NCBI GenBank assembly: GCA_041920505.1
Contig: JBHGXV010000045.1
Span: 33,475-97,474 of the forward strand
Source: JBHGXV01 sp041920505
GTDB taxonomy: Bacteria; Bacillota; Bacilli; Brevibacillales; Brevibacillaceae
Direction of reading: 5' to 3'
Length of the DNA stretch: 64,000 nucleotides
The notes under the pieces are model-generated. The model worked only from the letters and a program-made list of their open reading frames with translations, was not told where the DNA came from and did no database searches. Of this stretch, positions 51,923-60,573 are shown in pieces. A program made the translations under genes and the position numbers. Within the stretch, counting starts at the first letter, position 1. The number at the start of each line of letters is the position of its first letter.

Positions 51923-53212
51923 TTATGGATAGAGACGGTACAAAAGGCGCGGGAACGGAATGGTTTCGCGCACGTGATCCAGGCCGCAGATCCACGCCAC
52001 TGTCCGCTCCAGCCCCAGGCCGAAGCCGGAGTGCGGCACCGTGCCGTATTTGCGCAAGTCGAGATACCACTTGTACGCGTCCATCGGCAGGTTGTGCGCT
52101 TTGAACCGCTCTTCCAAGAGGACGGGATCGTCGATGCGCTGGCTGCCGCCAATGATTTCGCCGTAGCCTTCGGGCGCGATCAGGTCGGCGCACAGCACCA
52201 CTTCGGGCCGGTTCGGGTCAGGCTTCATGTAGAACGCCTTGATCTCGGCCGGATAGTGGGTGATGAACACCGGTTTGTCGAAATGTTCGGCGATCGCGGT
52301 CTCGTCCGGCGCGCCGAAGTCGTCGCCCCATTTGATCTCGTGCCCCTTCTCTTGCAGAAGCTTGATCGCGTCGTCGTAGGTGATGCGCGGGAACGGCGCC
52401 ACCACATTTTCCAGCTTGCTGGTGTCGCGCTCCAGCGTCTTCAGTTCGCGCTGGCAGTTTTTCAGCACCGACTGCACGATATGGGCGACGAACTGTTCCT
52501 GGATTCGCAGATTTTCCTCGTGGTCGACAAACGCCATCTCCGGCTCGATCATCCAGAATTCGATCAGGTGGCGGCGGGTCTTCGACTTCTCGGCGCGGAA
52601 CGTCGGACCAAACGAGTACACCCGGCCCAGAGCCATGGCGGCCGCTTCCATGTACAACTGGCCGCTTTGCGACAGGTACGCGTCCTCATCGAAATACTTG
52701 GTGTGGAACAGGTTGGTCGTACCCTCTGCCGACGTCGGCGTGAGAATCGGCGGGTCCACCTTGTAGAAGCCGTTTTGCTGGAAAAACTCGTTGACTGCGC
52801 GGATGATCTCGGAGCGAATCGCCATCACCGCACGCTGGCGCGGTGTTCTCAGCCAGAGGTGACGGTGATCCATCAAAAAGTCGACCCCGTGTTCTTTCAG
52901 CGAAATCGGGTAGTCTTCCGCAAGCTGGATGATTTCGATGCCGGAGACGGTCAGCTCGTATCCGCTAGGCGCGCGCTCGTCGGCGCGTACGGTCCCCGTT
53001 ATGTACAAGGAGCTTTCCTGCGTCAGTTTGCTCGCGTTTTCCCAGGTCTCTTCGCTCACTTCCGCTTTCACCACGACGCCCTGGATAAACCCGGTGCCGT
53101 CGCGCAGTTGGAGGAATTGAATCTTGCCGCTGCTGCGCTTGTTGTACAGCCAGCAGCCCAGTCGCACTTCTTTTCCCACATGCTGTCCGATTTGGGCAAT
53201 GGTTGTTAGCAT
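51923..53212 (-). CDS. asnS: Asparaginyl-tRNA synthetase
   Basis: A 429-residue class IIb aminoacyl-tRNA synthetase. The N-terminal OB-fold binds the anticodon (VRLGCWLYNKRSSGKIQFLQLRDGTGF). The catalytic domain has motif 2 (FGPTFRAEKSKTRRHLIEFWMIEPEMAF) and motif 3 (GFGLGLERTVAWICGLDHVRETIPFPR). It is the asparagine, not aspartate, enzyme by overall match and by context beside aspB and dnaD. GGAGGT precedes the ATG. Confidence 0.96.
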   Translation of the reverse strand: MLTTIAQIGQHVGKEVRLGCWLYNKRSSGKIQFLQLRDGTGFIQGVVVKAEVSEETWENASKLTQESSLYITGTVRADERAPSGYELTVSGIEIIQLAEDYPISLKEHGVDFLMDHRHLWLRTPRQRAVMAIRSEIIRAVNEFFQQNGFYKVDPPILTPTSAEGTTNLFHTKYFDEDAYLSQSGQLYMEAAAMALGRVYSFGPTFRAEKSKTRRHLIEFWMIEPEMAFVDHEENLRIQEQFVAHIVQSVLKNCQRELKTLERDTSKLENVVAPFPRITYDDAIKLLQEKGHEIKWGDDFGAPDETAIAEHFDKPVFITHYPAEIKAFYMKPDPNRPEVVLCADLIAPEGYGEIIGGSQRIDDPVLLEERFKAHNLPMDAYKWYLDLRKYGTVPHSGFGLGLERTVAWICGLDHVRETIPFPRLLYRLYP

Positions 53213-53320
53213 GAACGTGTTACCTCCATTTTTACCTTGACAATCGCCTCTACAATTATACTACCGGGCTTGGCCGAATTCAACGAAACAAACCGGCCGA
53301 AGCCGCCCGGTCAAATCGCG

Positions 53321-53353
53321 AAAAAGCTGCCGGCACCTGTGCGGCCGGCAGCC
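53321..53353 (-). terminator. Intrinsic terminator after aspB
   Basis: On the minus strand GGCTGCCGGC and GCCGGCAGC pair around a short loop and are followed by TTTTT. It lies between aspB and asnS, so asnS probably has its own promoter as well. Confidence 0.88.
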
Positions 53354-53378
53354 CTGCGATTGGCCAATCTGCTTTGGG

Positions 53379-54557
53379 TTACTTTCCTTCGACAAACCGC
53401 TTGATACGCGCCAACGCTTTTTCCAGTTGCTCCATGGAGGTGGCGTAGGAGATGCGGGCAAAATCGGGCGCGCCGAAGCCGCTCCCCGGAACAAGCGCCA
53501 CCTTTTCCTGTTCCAACAGCGCTTCGCACCACGCGTCGACACTCGCGAAGCCCATCCGTTTTGCCGCCTCGGAGACGTTGGGGAACACGTAGAAGGCGCC
53601 CTCCGGTTTAAGACAACGGATGCCTTCGATCTGGTTGAGCAGTTCGACGACGCGGTCGCGGCGCTTCACAAACTCCCGTTTCATCATCTCCAGCGGTTCC
53701 TGGGTGCCGGTGAGGGCGGCCAGAGCGCCGTACTGGGCGAACGACGTCGGGTTGGAGGTGCTGTGGCTGGACAGGTCCACCATCGCCTGAATCAGCTTTT
53801 CGTTGCCGGCCGCGTAGCCCATCCGCCAGCCGGTCATCGCATACGGCTTGGACATGCCGTTGATGATCACCGTGTTTTCGTAGGCTTCCTTGCCAAACGT
53901 CGCCACGCTTACGTGTTCATGTCCGTCGTAGATCAGCTTTTCGTAGATTTCGTCGGAGACCATCAGCACACCGTGCGACAGGCAGACGTCGGCGATCGCT
54001 TCCAGTTCCTTGCGGGTGTAGATGCTGCCGGTCGGGTTGCTCGGCGAGTTGATCACGATCGCCCGGGTGCGCGGGGTGATCGCCGCTTTCACCTGCTCGG
54101 CGGTGACTTTGAAGGCGTTGGACTCCGCCCCTTCGATGAAGACCGGCACGCCGTCCGCGATCTTCACCATCTCCGGATAACTGACCCAGTACGGAATCGG
54201 GATGATCACTTCGTCGCCCGGATCGAGCAGAGCCATGAACAGATTAAACAGGGCGTGTTTGCCACCGTTGGTAACGATGATTTGCTTGGTGCTGTAGGTA
54301 AGCCCGTTGTCCCGTTCGAACTTCTCCGCGATGGCTTTCAACAGCTCCGGAATCCCGGCGGTGGCGGTGTATTTGGTTTTGCCCTCGCGCATCGCCTTTT
54401 CCGCCGCTTCGATGATGTGTTCCGGCGTGTTGAAATCGGGTTCGCCCGCTCCCAGACCGACGACGTCCACCCCCTGCCGCTTCAGCTCGTTCGCCTTGGC
54501 GGTGATGGCAAGCGTCGGGGACGGGGAGAGAACAGAGACACGTTTGGCTAGTTTCAT
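53379..54557 (-). CDS. aspB: Aspartate aminotransferase AspB
   Basis: A 392-residue class I aminotransferase. VNSPSNPTGSIYTRKELEAIADVC contains the NPTG motif, and VIINGMSKPYAMTGWRMGYAAG holds the pyridoxal-phosphate lysine. PGSGFGAPDFARISYAT carries the substrate-binding arginine. It makes aspartate from oxaloacetate and glutamate. AAGGAGGT lies eleven bases before the ATG. In B. subtilis ypmB is directly upstream; here about 8 kb of other genes intervene. Confidence 0.95.
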   Translation of the reverse strand: MKLAKRVSVLSPSPTLAITAKANELKRQGVDVVGLGAGEPDFNTPEHIIEAAEKAMREGKTKYTATAGIPELLKAIAEKFERDNGLTYSTKQIIVTNGGKHALFNLFMALLDPGDEVIIPIPYWVSYPEMVKIADGVPVFIEGAESNAFKVTAEQVKAAITPRTRAIVINSPSNPTGSIYTRKELEAIADVCLSHGVLMVSDEIYEKLIYDGHEHVSVATFGKEAYENTVIINGMSKPYAMTGWRMGYAAGNEKLIQAMVDLSSHSTSNPTSFAQYGALAALTGTQEPLEMMKREFVKRRDRVVELLNQIEGIRCLKPEGAFYVFPNVSEAAKRMGFASVDAWCEALLEQEKVALVPGSGFGAPDFARISYATSMEQLEKALARIKRFVEGK

Positions 54558-54790
54558 GGCAAAACTGGACCTCCTTAAAGTTTACATAAGAAATGTTATG
54601 TACTCTCTTTCGGTACATGTCACGATACGCATAGCCTACCACACCAGCGTGTGCTTGTATAGGGAGACAAACACCCTTGTTTGCGTACATCCATCCAATT
54701 TATGAACAAAAGCGGATAAACGTGCATTACTTATTGATAAATCACCAATTTCGTATTCTTATTTCGTTCCCAGGCCAAGGGGGAAAAACC

Positions 54791-55768
54791 ATGGATCTCA
54801 AACTTGCGAAGAAGTGGATCAAAAAAATCCGGGTGGAACCGCAAGAGAACGCCGACGTGGCCGTCGACAACCCGACCCCGCTTGTCCTCATCGGGAAAGG
54901 TCGCCAAGGCGCCGTGTTTCAGATCGATGACGATACCTGCGTAAAAATATACGGAACCCGTGAGGACTGCGAACGGGAACACTACGCGCTGTCGCTCGGC
55001 CAGCACACCCGGCTCGTGCCCCGTGTGTACCGAAAAGGAGCGCAATACATCATCATGGAGTTCATCAAAGGCATCAGCCTGCGCGAATACCTGCAGGCCG
55101 AACCGCTAACCAAAGAATTGTCCCTTAAACTGATCGAGATGCTGGTGACGTTTCAGCAGATCGGGTTTGAACGGATCGACCACCACAAACGGCAGATCTA
55201 CATGCAGCCCGACGGATCGTTGCGAGTGATCGACGTCGGCCGCACGGTCTGGCGTGACCGCACCTATCCGTATCCGCGCAAACTGCTCACCAGTCTGGGC
55301 GAAGAGTACAAACAGATGTTTCTTGAACACGTCCGCGAGTTGGCCCCTTCTCTCTACCGGGAGTGGGAGCACTACATCCAGTCGGATCAACTCGCCCGGC
55401 AGATTTGCCAGCAGATGCTGGCCGGCCGCTCGCCTGCGGCGCCGAGCGAAGCGGAAGATTTGATCACGCCGCTGTTGACCGGCCAAGACAAGAAGAAATA
55501 CTACGCCAAGCTGGAGCAACTGGTGCGCAAGGTGTTCAAGGAAGAATGGATCCTGTTGGCCCAGGGCAAGGACCCGGAGAAAATCAGGCAAAAGGTGAGC
55601 GAGCACCTGAAAAAACAGCGGAAAAAGTCGAAGTCCGGCCCGGATGGGAAATCGTCCGGCCAGATGACGACTGTTCGGGTCAAAAAAGCCGACCGAACAC
55701 GTCCGAAGGAGCGGTCGAAGCAGAAAAAAGCCAAGGCCGTGTCCATTTCCAGGCAAAAACAAAACTGA
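54791..55768 (+). CDS. CotS/YrzF-type kinase-like protein with basic tail
   Basis: A 325-residue protein with a small kinase fold. The glycine loop GKGRQGAVF is at residues 35-43, the ATP lysine in CVKIYG at 52, an RIDHHKRQIYMQ catalytic-loop-like stretch near 128-138, and VIDVGR (DVG for DFG) near 146-151. Residues about 250-325 are a strongly basic tail (KKQRKKSKSGPDGKSSG and more). Similar proteins occur in spore-coat gene sets of Bacillales. ATG at 54791 with AAGGGGG upstream. First of three plus-strand genes; divergent from aspB across 233 bases in which no further gene is seen. Confidence 0.75.
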   Translation: MDLKLAKKWIKKIRVEPQENADVAVDNPTPLVLIGKGRQGAVFQIDDDTCVKIYGTREDCEREHYALSLGQHTRLVPRVYRKGAQYIIMEFIKGISLREYLQAEPLTKELSLKLIEMLVTFQQIGFERIDHHKRQIYMQPDGSLRVIDVGRTVWRDRTYPYPRKLLTSLGEEYKQMFLEHVRELAPSLYREWEHYIQSDQLARQICQQMLAGRSPAAPSEAEDLITPLLTGQDKKKYYAKLEQLVRKVFKEEWILLAQGKDPEKIRQKVSEHLKKQRKKSKSGPDGKSSGQMTTVRVKKADRTRPKERSKQKKAKAVSISRQKQN

Positions 55769-55844
55769 ATCAAAACCCGTCACGCCGGCATAAACGATTG
55801 GCGAACAGACCCATGGGCGTGACAACATGCAGGGAGGTATCGTG

Positions 55845-56939
55845 ATGAAGCTGCTGGTCATCTGGCGGTTGCTGACAGTAGGCGGGGTAAACGCGGGCTG
55901 GCGGAACCGCGCCATCTATTTCAAGCAGCACGGTATCCATACGGAATTTCTCTACACGACCGATCTCGGGGGCATGCACCTGATGCAGGATGTCGCCCCT
56001 GTTTACGTGACCAAAAAACGCAAGGAAATCATTGAGATCATTCGCCATAACGGCTACGACGCGATCATCATCGTGGACACCGGTGATGCCTACCAGTGGA
56101 TTCGCCAGGCAGACTACCGCAGGCCGGTATTTGTCGAGGCGCGAACGCCGGAGGTAATCAAGCTGCGGCCGCACCTGATCGATGTGGAAAGTGTGCGGCC
56201 ACGGGCAATCATCGTCCCTTCCTTTCACCAGAAGCGGCTGGTGTCGATGCTGACCGATGCCGGGCCGATCGAGGTGATTTACAACGGCGTGGACACGTCG
56301 TTCTTTCGTCCCTATCTCTCCCAGGAGATCCATTACGACCAACCGCCCATGTTGCCGGAAGGAAAAAAAGTGATCGGCTGGATCGGCAGGCTCGACAAGC
56401 GGAAAAACTGGCCGCTTTTGCTCAGAATCGCCCGGCTGGTGAAGCAGTCGCGCAACGACGTCGAGTTCTGGGTGATCGGCGGGGCGCAAAGCGTGCACCG
56501 CGACACATTTGCGATGAAGTGGAAGGAAAAGAAACTGACCGACATCGTCAAGTGGTTTCCGGTGATTGCCTATCAGGAAATGCCCCACGTGTACGCGAAG
56601 ATTTTGCAATCAGGCGGGTGCTTGCTGGCGACGACCAGAAGCGAATCGTTCGGCAACACGTTTATCGAGTCGATGGCATGCGGCGTGCCGGTGATTGCGC
56701 CGCAGACCAGTTCCATTCCCGAGCTGGTGGAACACGGCAAAACCGGCCGTCTCTACCGGGAAGAGCACGAACGGGGAGCGGTCAAGCAAATCGCCCGCGT
56801 GCTCGACAATCCAACGACCCATCGGGCCATGTCCCAGGCGGCGGTCGAGCGGGTCGCCCGGCACTTTTCGATTGAACGCTGTGCCAACGCGTACATCAGG
56901 CTCTTGACCAGTATGGTAGGAAATGAGGGTCAGCGATGA
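55845..56939 (+). CDS. Glycosyltransferase family 4
   Basis: A 364-residue GT-B protein. LLVIWRLLTVGGVNAGWRNRAIYF is an unusual N terminus, VIGWIGRLDKRKNWPLLLRIARLV opens the C domain, and ATTRSESFGNTFIESMACGVPVIAPQTSSIPELVEHGKTG is the donor-binding motif. It has no membrane anchor. AGGGAGGT lies before the ATG, and its stop overlaps the next gene by four bases. It sits between two kinase-fold genes and points towards the large repeat protein, whose Ser/Thr-rich repeats are a possible target (inference). Confidence 0.88.
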   Translation: MKLLVIWRLLTVGGVNAGWRNRAIYFKQHGIHTEFLYTTDLGGMHLMQDVAPVYVTKKRKEIIEIIRHNGYDAIIIVDTGDAYQWIRQADYRRPVFVEARTPEVIKLRPHLIDVESVRPRAIIVPSFHQKRLVSMLTDAGPIEVIYNGVDTSFFRPYLSQEIHYDQPPMLPEGKKVIGWIGRLDKRKNWPLLLRIARLVKQSRNDVEFWVIGGAQSVHRDTFAMKWKEKKLTDIVKWFPVIAYQEMPHVYAKILQSGGCLLATTRSESFGNTFIESMACGVPVIAPQTSSIPELVEHGKTGRLYREEHERGAVKQIARVLDNPTTHRAMSQAAVERVARHFSIERCANAYIRLLTSMVGNEGQR

Positions 56940-57715
56940 TACAACCGATACGCTACCTGTCTTTGCTGGAAGGAAAGTCAAGCACTCATCTGATTCAGTT
57001 CGACGACGGCAAGTCGTACGCCGTCAAGTTTCTTCGGCCGTCGGCGGGAAAAATGCTGGCCAACGAGTGGCTGGGCTATTGTCTCGCCCGGTATTTGCAA
57101 TTGCCCGTGCCCGCTTCGCAGATCGTGCACATTCCCCGCGACTTTTGTCAAAGCGTGCCGAAACTCGCGGCAGACACCTACGCCACCTACCAGTTCGCCT
57201 CGTGCTATTTGGAAAATTGTGTAAACGGAATCGGAGCGGACATACGATCCATCGTCAACCGCGATGCCTTGGCCGGGATTATCCTGTTCGACTACTGGCT
57301 GTACAACACCGACCGAACGCGCAAGAACATCCTGCTGCGGCCGACGGGCCCCGGCGTCTACCGGCTTTGGATCATCGACCATGCCGAGTTGTTCGGTTCG
57401 TTAACCTGGACGACCGTCCAATTGGCGATGCTGCCGGCTGGCATCATGCGCAGCGCCACTCACCGGATGCTGGCCAGTTTCGTCGAGGACGAGCGGGACT
57501 TTTATGATCAGTTGGCGGTGATCCAGGCGATCCCCAGACTGATGATCGAAGAAATCCTCTCTTTCGTCCCCGACGACTGGCAGCTTTCCCCCGAGGAGCG
57601 GAGCGCAATCGTCTCTACGCTGCTGACCCGCAGGCAAAAAACCTTGCCGCACCTGTTGCAGCGTTTTTTGCGAAAAGTGTACCGGCCGATTCGCCAGGCC
57701 AAGGCAAACGGGTGA
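56936..57715 (+). CDS. HipA/PI3K-type kinase-fold protein
   Basis: A 259-residue protein. The ATP lysine is probably K31 in YAVKFLRP. LFDYWLYNTDRTRKNILL (about 117-134) matches the catalytic loop of HipA-like kinases with D126 and N131 in place, and LWIIDHAELFG (144-154) supplies the metal-binding aspartate. The key residues are intact, unlike in its kinase-like neighbour. It overlaps the glycosyltransferase by four bases (ATGA). The role is unknown; no HipB-like DNA-binding partner is present, which argues against a classical toxin-antitoxin function. Confidence 0.78.
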   Translation: MIQPIRYLSLLEGKSSTHLIQFDDGKSYAVKFLRPSAGKMLANEWLGYCLARYLQLPVPASQIVHIPRDFCQSVPKLAADTYATYQFASCYLENCVNGIGADIRSIVNRDALAGIILFDYWLYNTDRTRKNILLRPTGPGVYRLWIIDHAELFGSLTWTTVQLAMLPAGIMRSATHRMLASFVEDERDFYDQLAVIQAIPRLMIEEILSFVPDDWQLSPEERSAIVSTLLTRRQKTLPHLLQRFLRKVYRPIRQAKANG

Positions 57716-57759
57716 CGGTAGCATGGTCGATTGGCCGGTTCCGGATGCTGGCGGTTGAC

Positions 57760-60438
57760 TCAGACCAGGCCGGATGTGTCGTCCTCCCCTTCTTCCTGGA
57801 CATCATCCTGTCGGTCTGTCTCGTTGTCCGCGTCAGCCAACGGCTCTTCGGCCCCATCTTCCTCCCTTCCCGTATCTGCCACTGCCCGCTCTTGGGCCAC
57901 GTCCTCCTCATCGGCAGACGCCGCTGATTCGGCCGAATCCGGCTGCTGGACGGCGATAGAGGCGTCATCGAGAGTCGGCTCTGCCTGCTCTGTCTGCTCT
58001 GCCTGTTCTGTCTGCTCTTCCTTCTCTTCCTGTTCTGTCTGTTCTGCCTGCTCTGCCTGTCGGCCGATTGCGATCCAGTGCAGAGAGCCGTGAAGGGAGA
58101 GCTCTGCACTCGTCCGAGTGACCGTGAGAGTGGCGCTGTGGGGGGTCAACGTCCGCAAAGCGGCATGGCAGTCCGACAGGCCAGACATCGCCACCAGCAC
58201 GTAACTCGCGTCGGCAAAAGGCCGGGGAAGCCGAACGAACACATTGGTCTGTGCTTCGCCAATATCAAGCTGGAAGGTTTCGACGCCGGATTGCAACAGG
58301 GGCACACCTGACGTGCCAGTGGCGAACAACGGAGGAAACGCCAGTTTTTCCGGCGTGACCGATCCGTTTTGCAGGTGGTGCGTCGCGACGCTTGCCGCTG
58401 TCAAATGCTCGCTTGCGACACTTTGCTCCGCCAGCTTTTCTCCCGTGACCGCACCGTTTTGCAGATGGTGCCTCCCGACGCTCTCCGCTGTCAAATGCGG
58501 GCCAGCCACACTTTGCTCCGCCAGCTTTTCTGTCGTGACCGCACCGTTTTGCAGATGCTGTGTCCCGACGCTTGCCGCTGCCAAATGTGGACCTGTGACA
58601 CTTTGCTCCGCCAGCTTCTCGGCGGTAACCGATCCGTTTTGCAGATGGTGTCTCCCGACGCTTGCCGCTGTCAAATGCTCGCTTGCGACACTTTGCCCCG
58701 CCAGCTTTTCTCCCGTGACCGCACCGGCTTGCAGGTGGTGTGTCGCGACGCTCTCCGCTGTTAAATGCTCGCTTGCGACACTTTGCCCCGCCAGCTTTTC
58801 TCCCGTGACCGCACCGTCGGCCAGTTTGCTCGTCGTCACCTGCTGGTCGCCGATTTTCCGATGCGTGATCAAATAATCGTGCAAGTGGCGCGTTTGAATG
58901 GCAAATGGTTGCAGGTGCACCTCGCTTACCGCTTCCTTCGCCAGTTTGCTCGACGTAACCGCCGCGTCGGCCAGTTTCTCCCGGGTTACCGCCGCGTCAG
59001 CCAAATGGCCGGAACGCACCGCGTCAACAGCCAGTTTCGCAGAAGTGACGGCCGCATCCGCCAACTTCCCGCCGGTGACGCACAAATCGGTCAGTTTGTC
59101 GGTGGAGACTGATTCGGAGGCCAGTTTCGCGGTCGTCACCGCGTGATCAGCCAGGTGTTCGGTGCCGATCACCGTATGCGCAAGATGCTGCCGGCCAACC
59201 GCGCCGTCGCGAAGATGCTCGGAGGTGACGGAGAGCTTCGCCAGTTTTTCCGATGTCACCGATTCATCCTGCAAATGTTCGGTCTCCACCGACTCGCGGG
59301 CGAGATGATGGCCGCTGACGCTGCGCTGGGCGATCTTTTCCGCCGTGACGGCGTAATCGGCGATCTTGCTGGTTGTCACCTGCTGGTCGCCAATCTTCTT
59401 GTCCGTGATCAGGTAATCTTTCAGGTGATGAGTGTGCACCGCGTACGGCTGCAGGTGTTTGTCGCCGACCGCATCGCGCGCCAGCTTGTCGGGTCCGACG
59501 GCTTCTTCCTTCAAATGGGACGAGCCGATCGCCCCTTCCGCAATGTTTTCTTCGTGTACGGAGAACAGGGCGATGTGTTTGCTTTGCACCACTCCATCGC
59601 CGAGATGCCGCTGCTGGATGACCCGTTGCTGCAAATGGTTGGGCCCGATGCTCTCCGCTGCGACCTTCTCCGACGTCACCGCGCCGTCGCGCAACTTGTC
59701 GGTGGTCACCGCCCCGTCGGCCAGTTTGGCGGCATGCACCGAATAGTTGGCCAGATGGGCGGTATGAATCGTGCCTGGCTTGATTTTTTCAGACACCACC
59801 GCCTGATCCTGCAACAGGTCGGTGGTAACCGACTGCGGTGCCAGATGTTTGGTCTGAATCGCCCCTTCGGCGATTTTCATCGCGTCTATCGTCTTGTCGG
59901 CCAGTTTGTCGGACGTAACGCTGTTGGCCATCAGTTTGTTGCCGGAAACCGAACGGTCCTGGATCTTGTCCCCGGAGAGCGAGTTGTCGGCGATATGCTC
60001 GTTTCCGACGGCCAACGGCGCAATTTTGCTCGCCGTGACGCTGCCGTACGCCAGTTTGCTGTCGTCGACGGCATAGTCTTTGATCGCCTGTGTATCGACG
60101 CTGTCAGGCTTCAGTTTGGTCGCGTCAATCGCCCGGTTGGCGATCTTCTCCGTGGTGACGCACTGATCTGTCAGATCGTCGGTGTAGATGAACGAGGGGG
60201 TCAATTCGTCCTTGCGCTCTTTGACCACCTTGGTAAAGCTTTTCTGGTTGGACGAAACACTTCCCTTTGGCACCACCTGCAGCGGGGGGAATGAGGTCAC
60301 GTTGGACGGAGCGGCGGGCCGATTCTCCGGGGCGTACTCTTCTACCCATTCGAGATTGAGCGGGTCCTGAAACAAGATCAGGGAATCCTGCCCCTTCTTT
60401 TTGACAGGTTTCAATCGTCTGCGGTTTTGCCTGGCCAT
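57760..60438 (-). CDS. Giant decapeptide-repeat protein with C-terminal globular domain and acidic tail
   Basis: An 892-residue protein. Residues 1-92 are a basic N-terminal segment without signal peptide. Residues 93-702 are exactly 61 consecutive ten-residue repeats of the pattern [SA]-[VI]-T-x-x-[KH]-[LI]-A-x-x with no gaps. Residues about 703-795 form a beta-rich domain ending LHWIAIGR, like small C-terminal domains on phage fibres and surface proteins. Residues about 795-892 are a Glu/Asp/Gln-rich tail. Such repeats are thought to form a rod-like beta solenoid. The lack of a signal peptide fits a mother-cell-made spore-surface fibre (inference). ATG at 60438 with GGAAGG upstream; convergent with the kinase gene. 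Confidence 0.88.
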   Translation of the reverse strand: MARQNRRRLKPVKKKGQDSLILFQDPLNLEWVEEYAPENRPAAPSNVTSFPPLQVVPKGSVSSNQKSFTKVVKERKDELTPSFIYTDDLTDQCVTTEKIANRAIDATKLKPDSVDTQAIKDYAVDDSKLAYGSVTASKIAPLAVGNEHIADNSLSGDKIQDRSVSGNKLMANSVTSDKLADKTIDAMKIAEGAIQTKHLAPQSVTTDLLQDQAVVSEKIKPGTIHTAHLANYSVHAAKLADGAVTTDKLRDGAVTSEKVAAESIGPNHLQQRVIQQRHLGDGVVQSKHIALFSVHEENIAEGAIGSSHLKEEAVGPDKLARDAVGDKHLQPYAVHTHHLKDYLITDKKIGDQQVTTSKIADYAVTAEKIAQRSVSGHHLARESVETEHLQDESVTSEKLAKLSVTSEHLRDGAVGRQHLAHTVIGTEHLADHAVTTAKLASESVSTDKLTDLCVTGGKLADAAVTSAKLAVDAVRSGHLADAAVTREKLADAAVTSSKLAKEAVSEVHLQPFAIQTRHLHDYLITHRKIGDQQVTTSKLADGAVTGEKLAGQSVASEHLTAESVATHHLQAGAVTGEKLAGQSVASEHLTAASVGRHHLQNGSVTAEKLAEQSVTGPHLAAASVGTQHLQNGAVTTEKLAEQSVAGPHLTAESVGRHHLQNGAVTGEKLAEQSVASEHLTAASVATHHLQNGSVTPEKLAFPPLFATGTSGVPLLQSGVETFQLDIGEAQTNVFVRLPRPFADASYVLVAMSGLSDCHAALRTLTPHSATLTVTRTSAELSLHGSLHWIAIGRQAEQAEQTEQEEKEEQTEQAEQTEQAEPTLDDASIAVQQPDSAESAASADEEDVAQERAVADTGREEDGAEEPLADADNETDRQDDVQEEGEDDTSGLV
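58333..58812 (-). repeat. Near-identical 90-bp tandem repeats inside the decapeptide gene
   Basis: Within the last third of the repeat region, decapeptides 46-60 form five modules of 90 bp (30 residues each, order EKLAxQ / HLTAx / HHLQxG) that are nearly identical in DNA, followed by one more partial unit. The 90-bp spacing is exact, for example CCGTTTTGCAG at 58363 and 58453. The older repeats upstream (58813-60162) keep the protein pattern but have diverged in DNA, so this block is a recent expansion. Confidence 0.9.
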
Positions 60439-60539
60439 ATCCTCGCCTTCCTTTCCTGAAATCTCGCATCTATGTCATCTGCAACATATTCAAGGAAAGT
60501 GTCTATGGGCACAGCGCAGCCAAAAATGGGTGAACGCAC

Positions 60540-60573
60540 AAAAAAAGAACCGGCGGTCAGACCGCCAGTTCCT
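60540..60573 (-). terminator. Intrinsic terminator after the FtsH-like gene
   Basis: On the minus strand GAACTGGCGGT-CTG-ACCGCCGGTTC is followed by TTTTTTT. It overlaps the stop codon of the FtsH-like gene and separates it from the repeat-protein gene 100 bases downstream. Confidence 0.9.

Noticed and set aside
58333..58812. CRISPR-like array from regular 90-bp spacing
   Set aside because: There are no unique spacers; the whole unit is repeated and encodes in-frame decapeptides, and no cas genes are near.
59143..60294. Plus-strand open frame of 383 codons opposite the repeat protein
   Set aside because: Its apparent repeats (such as VGQF and VANL runs) are the mirror of the decapeptide codons on the real strand; it has no ribosome site and the minus-strand product has the clear domain structure.
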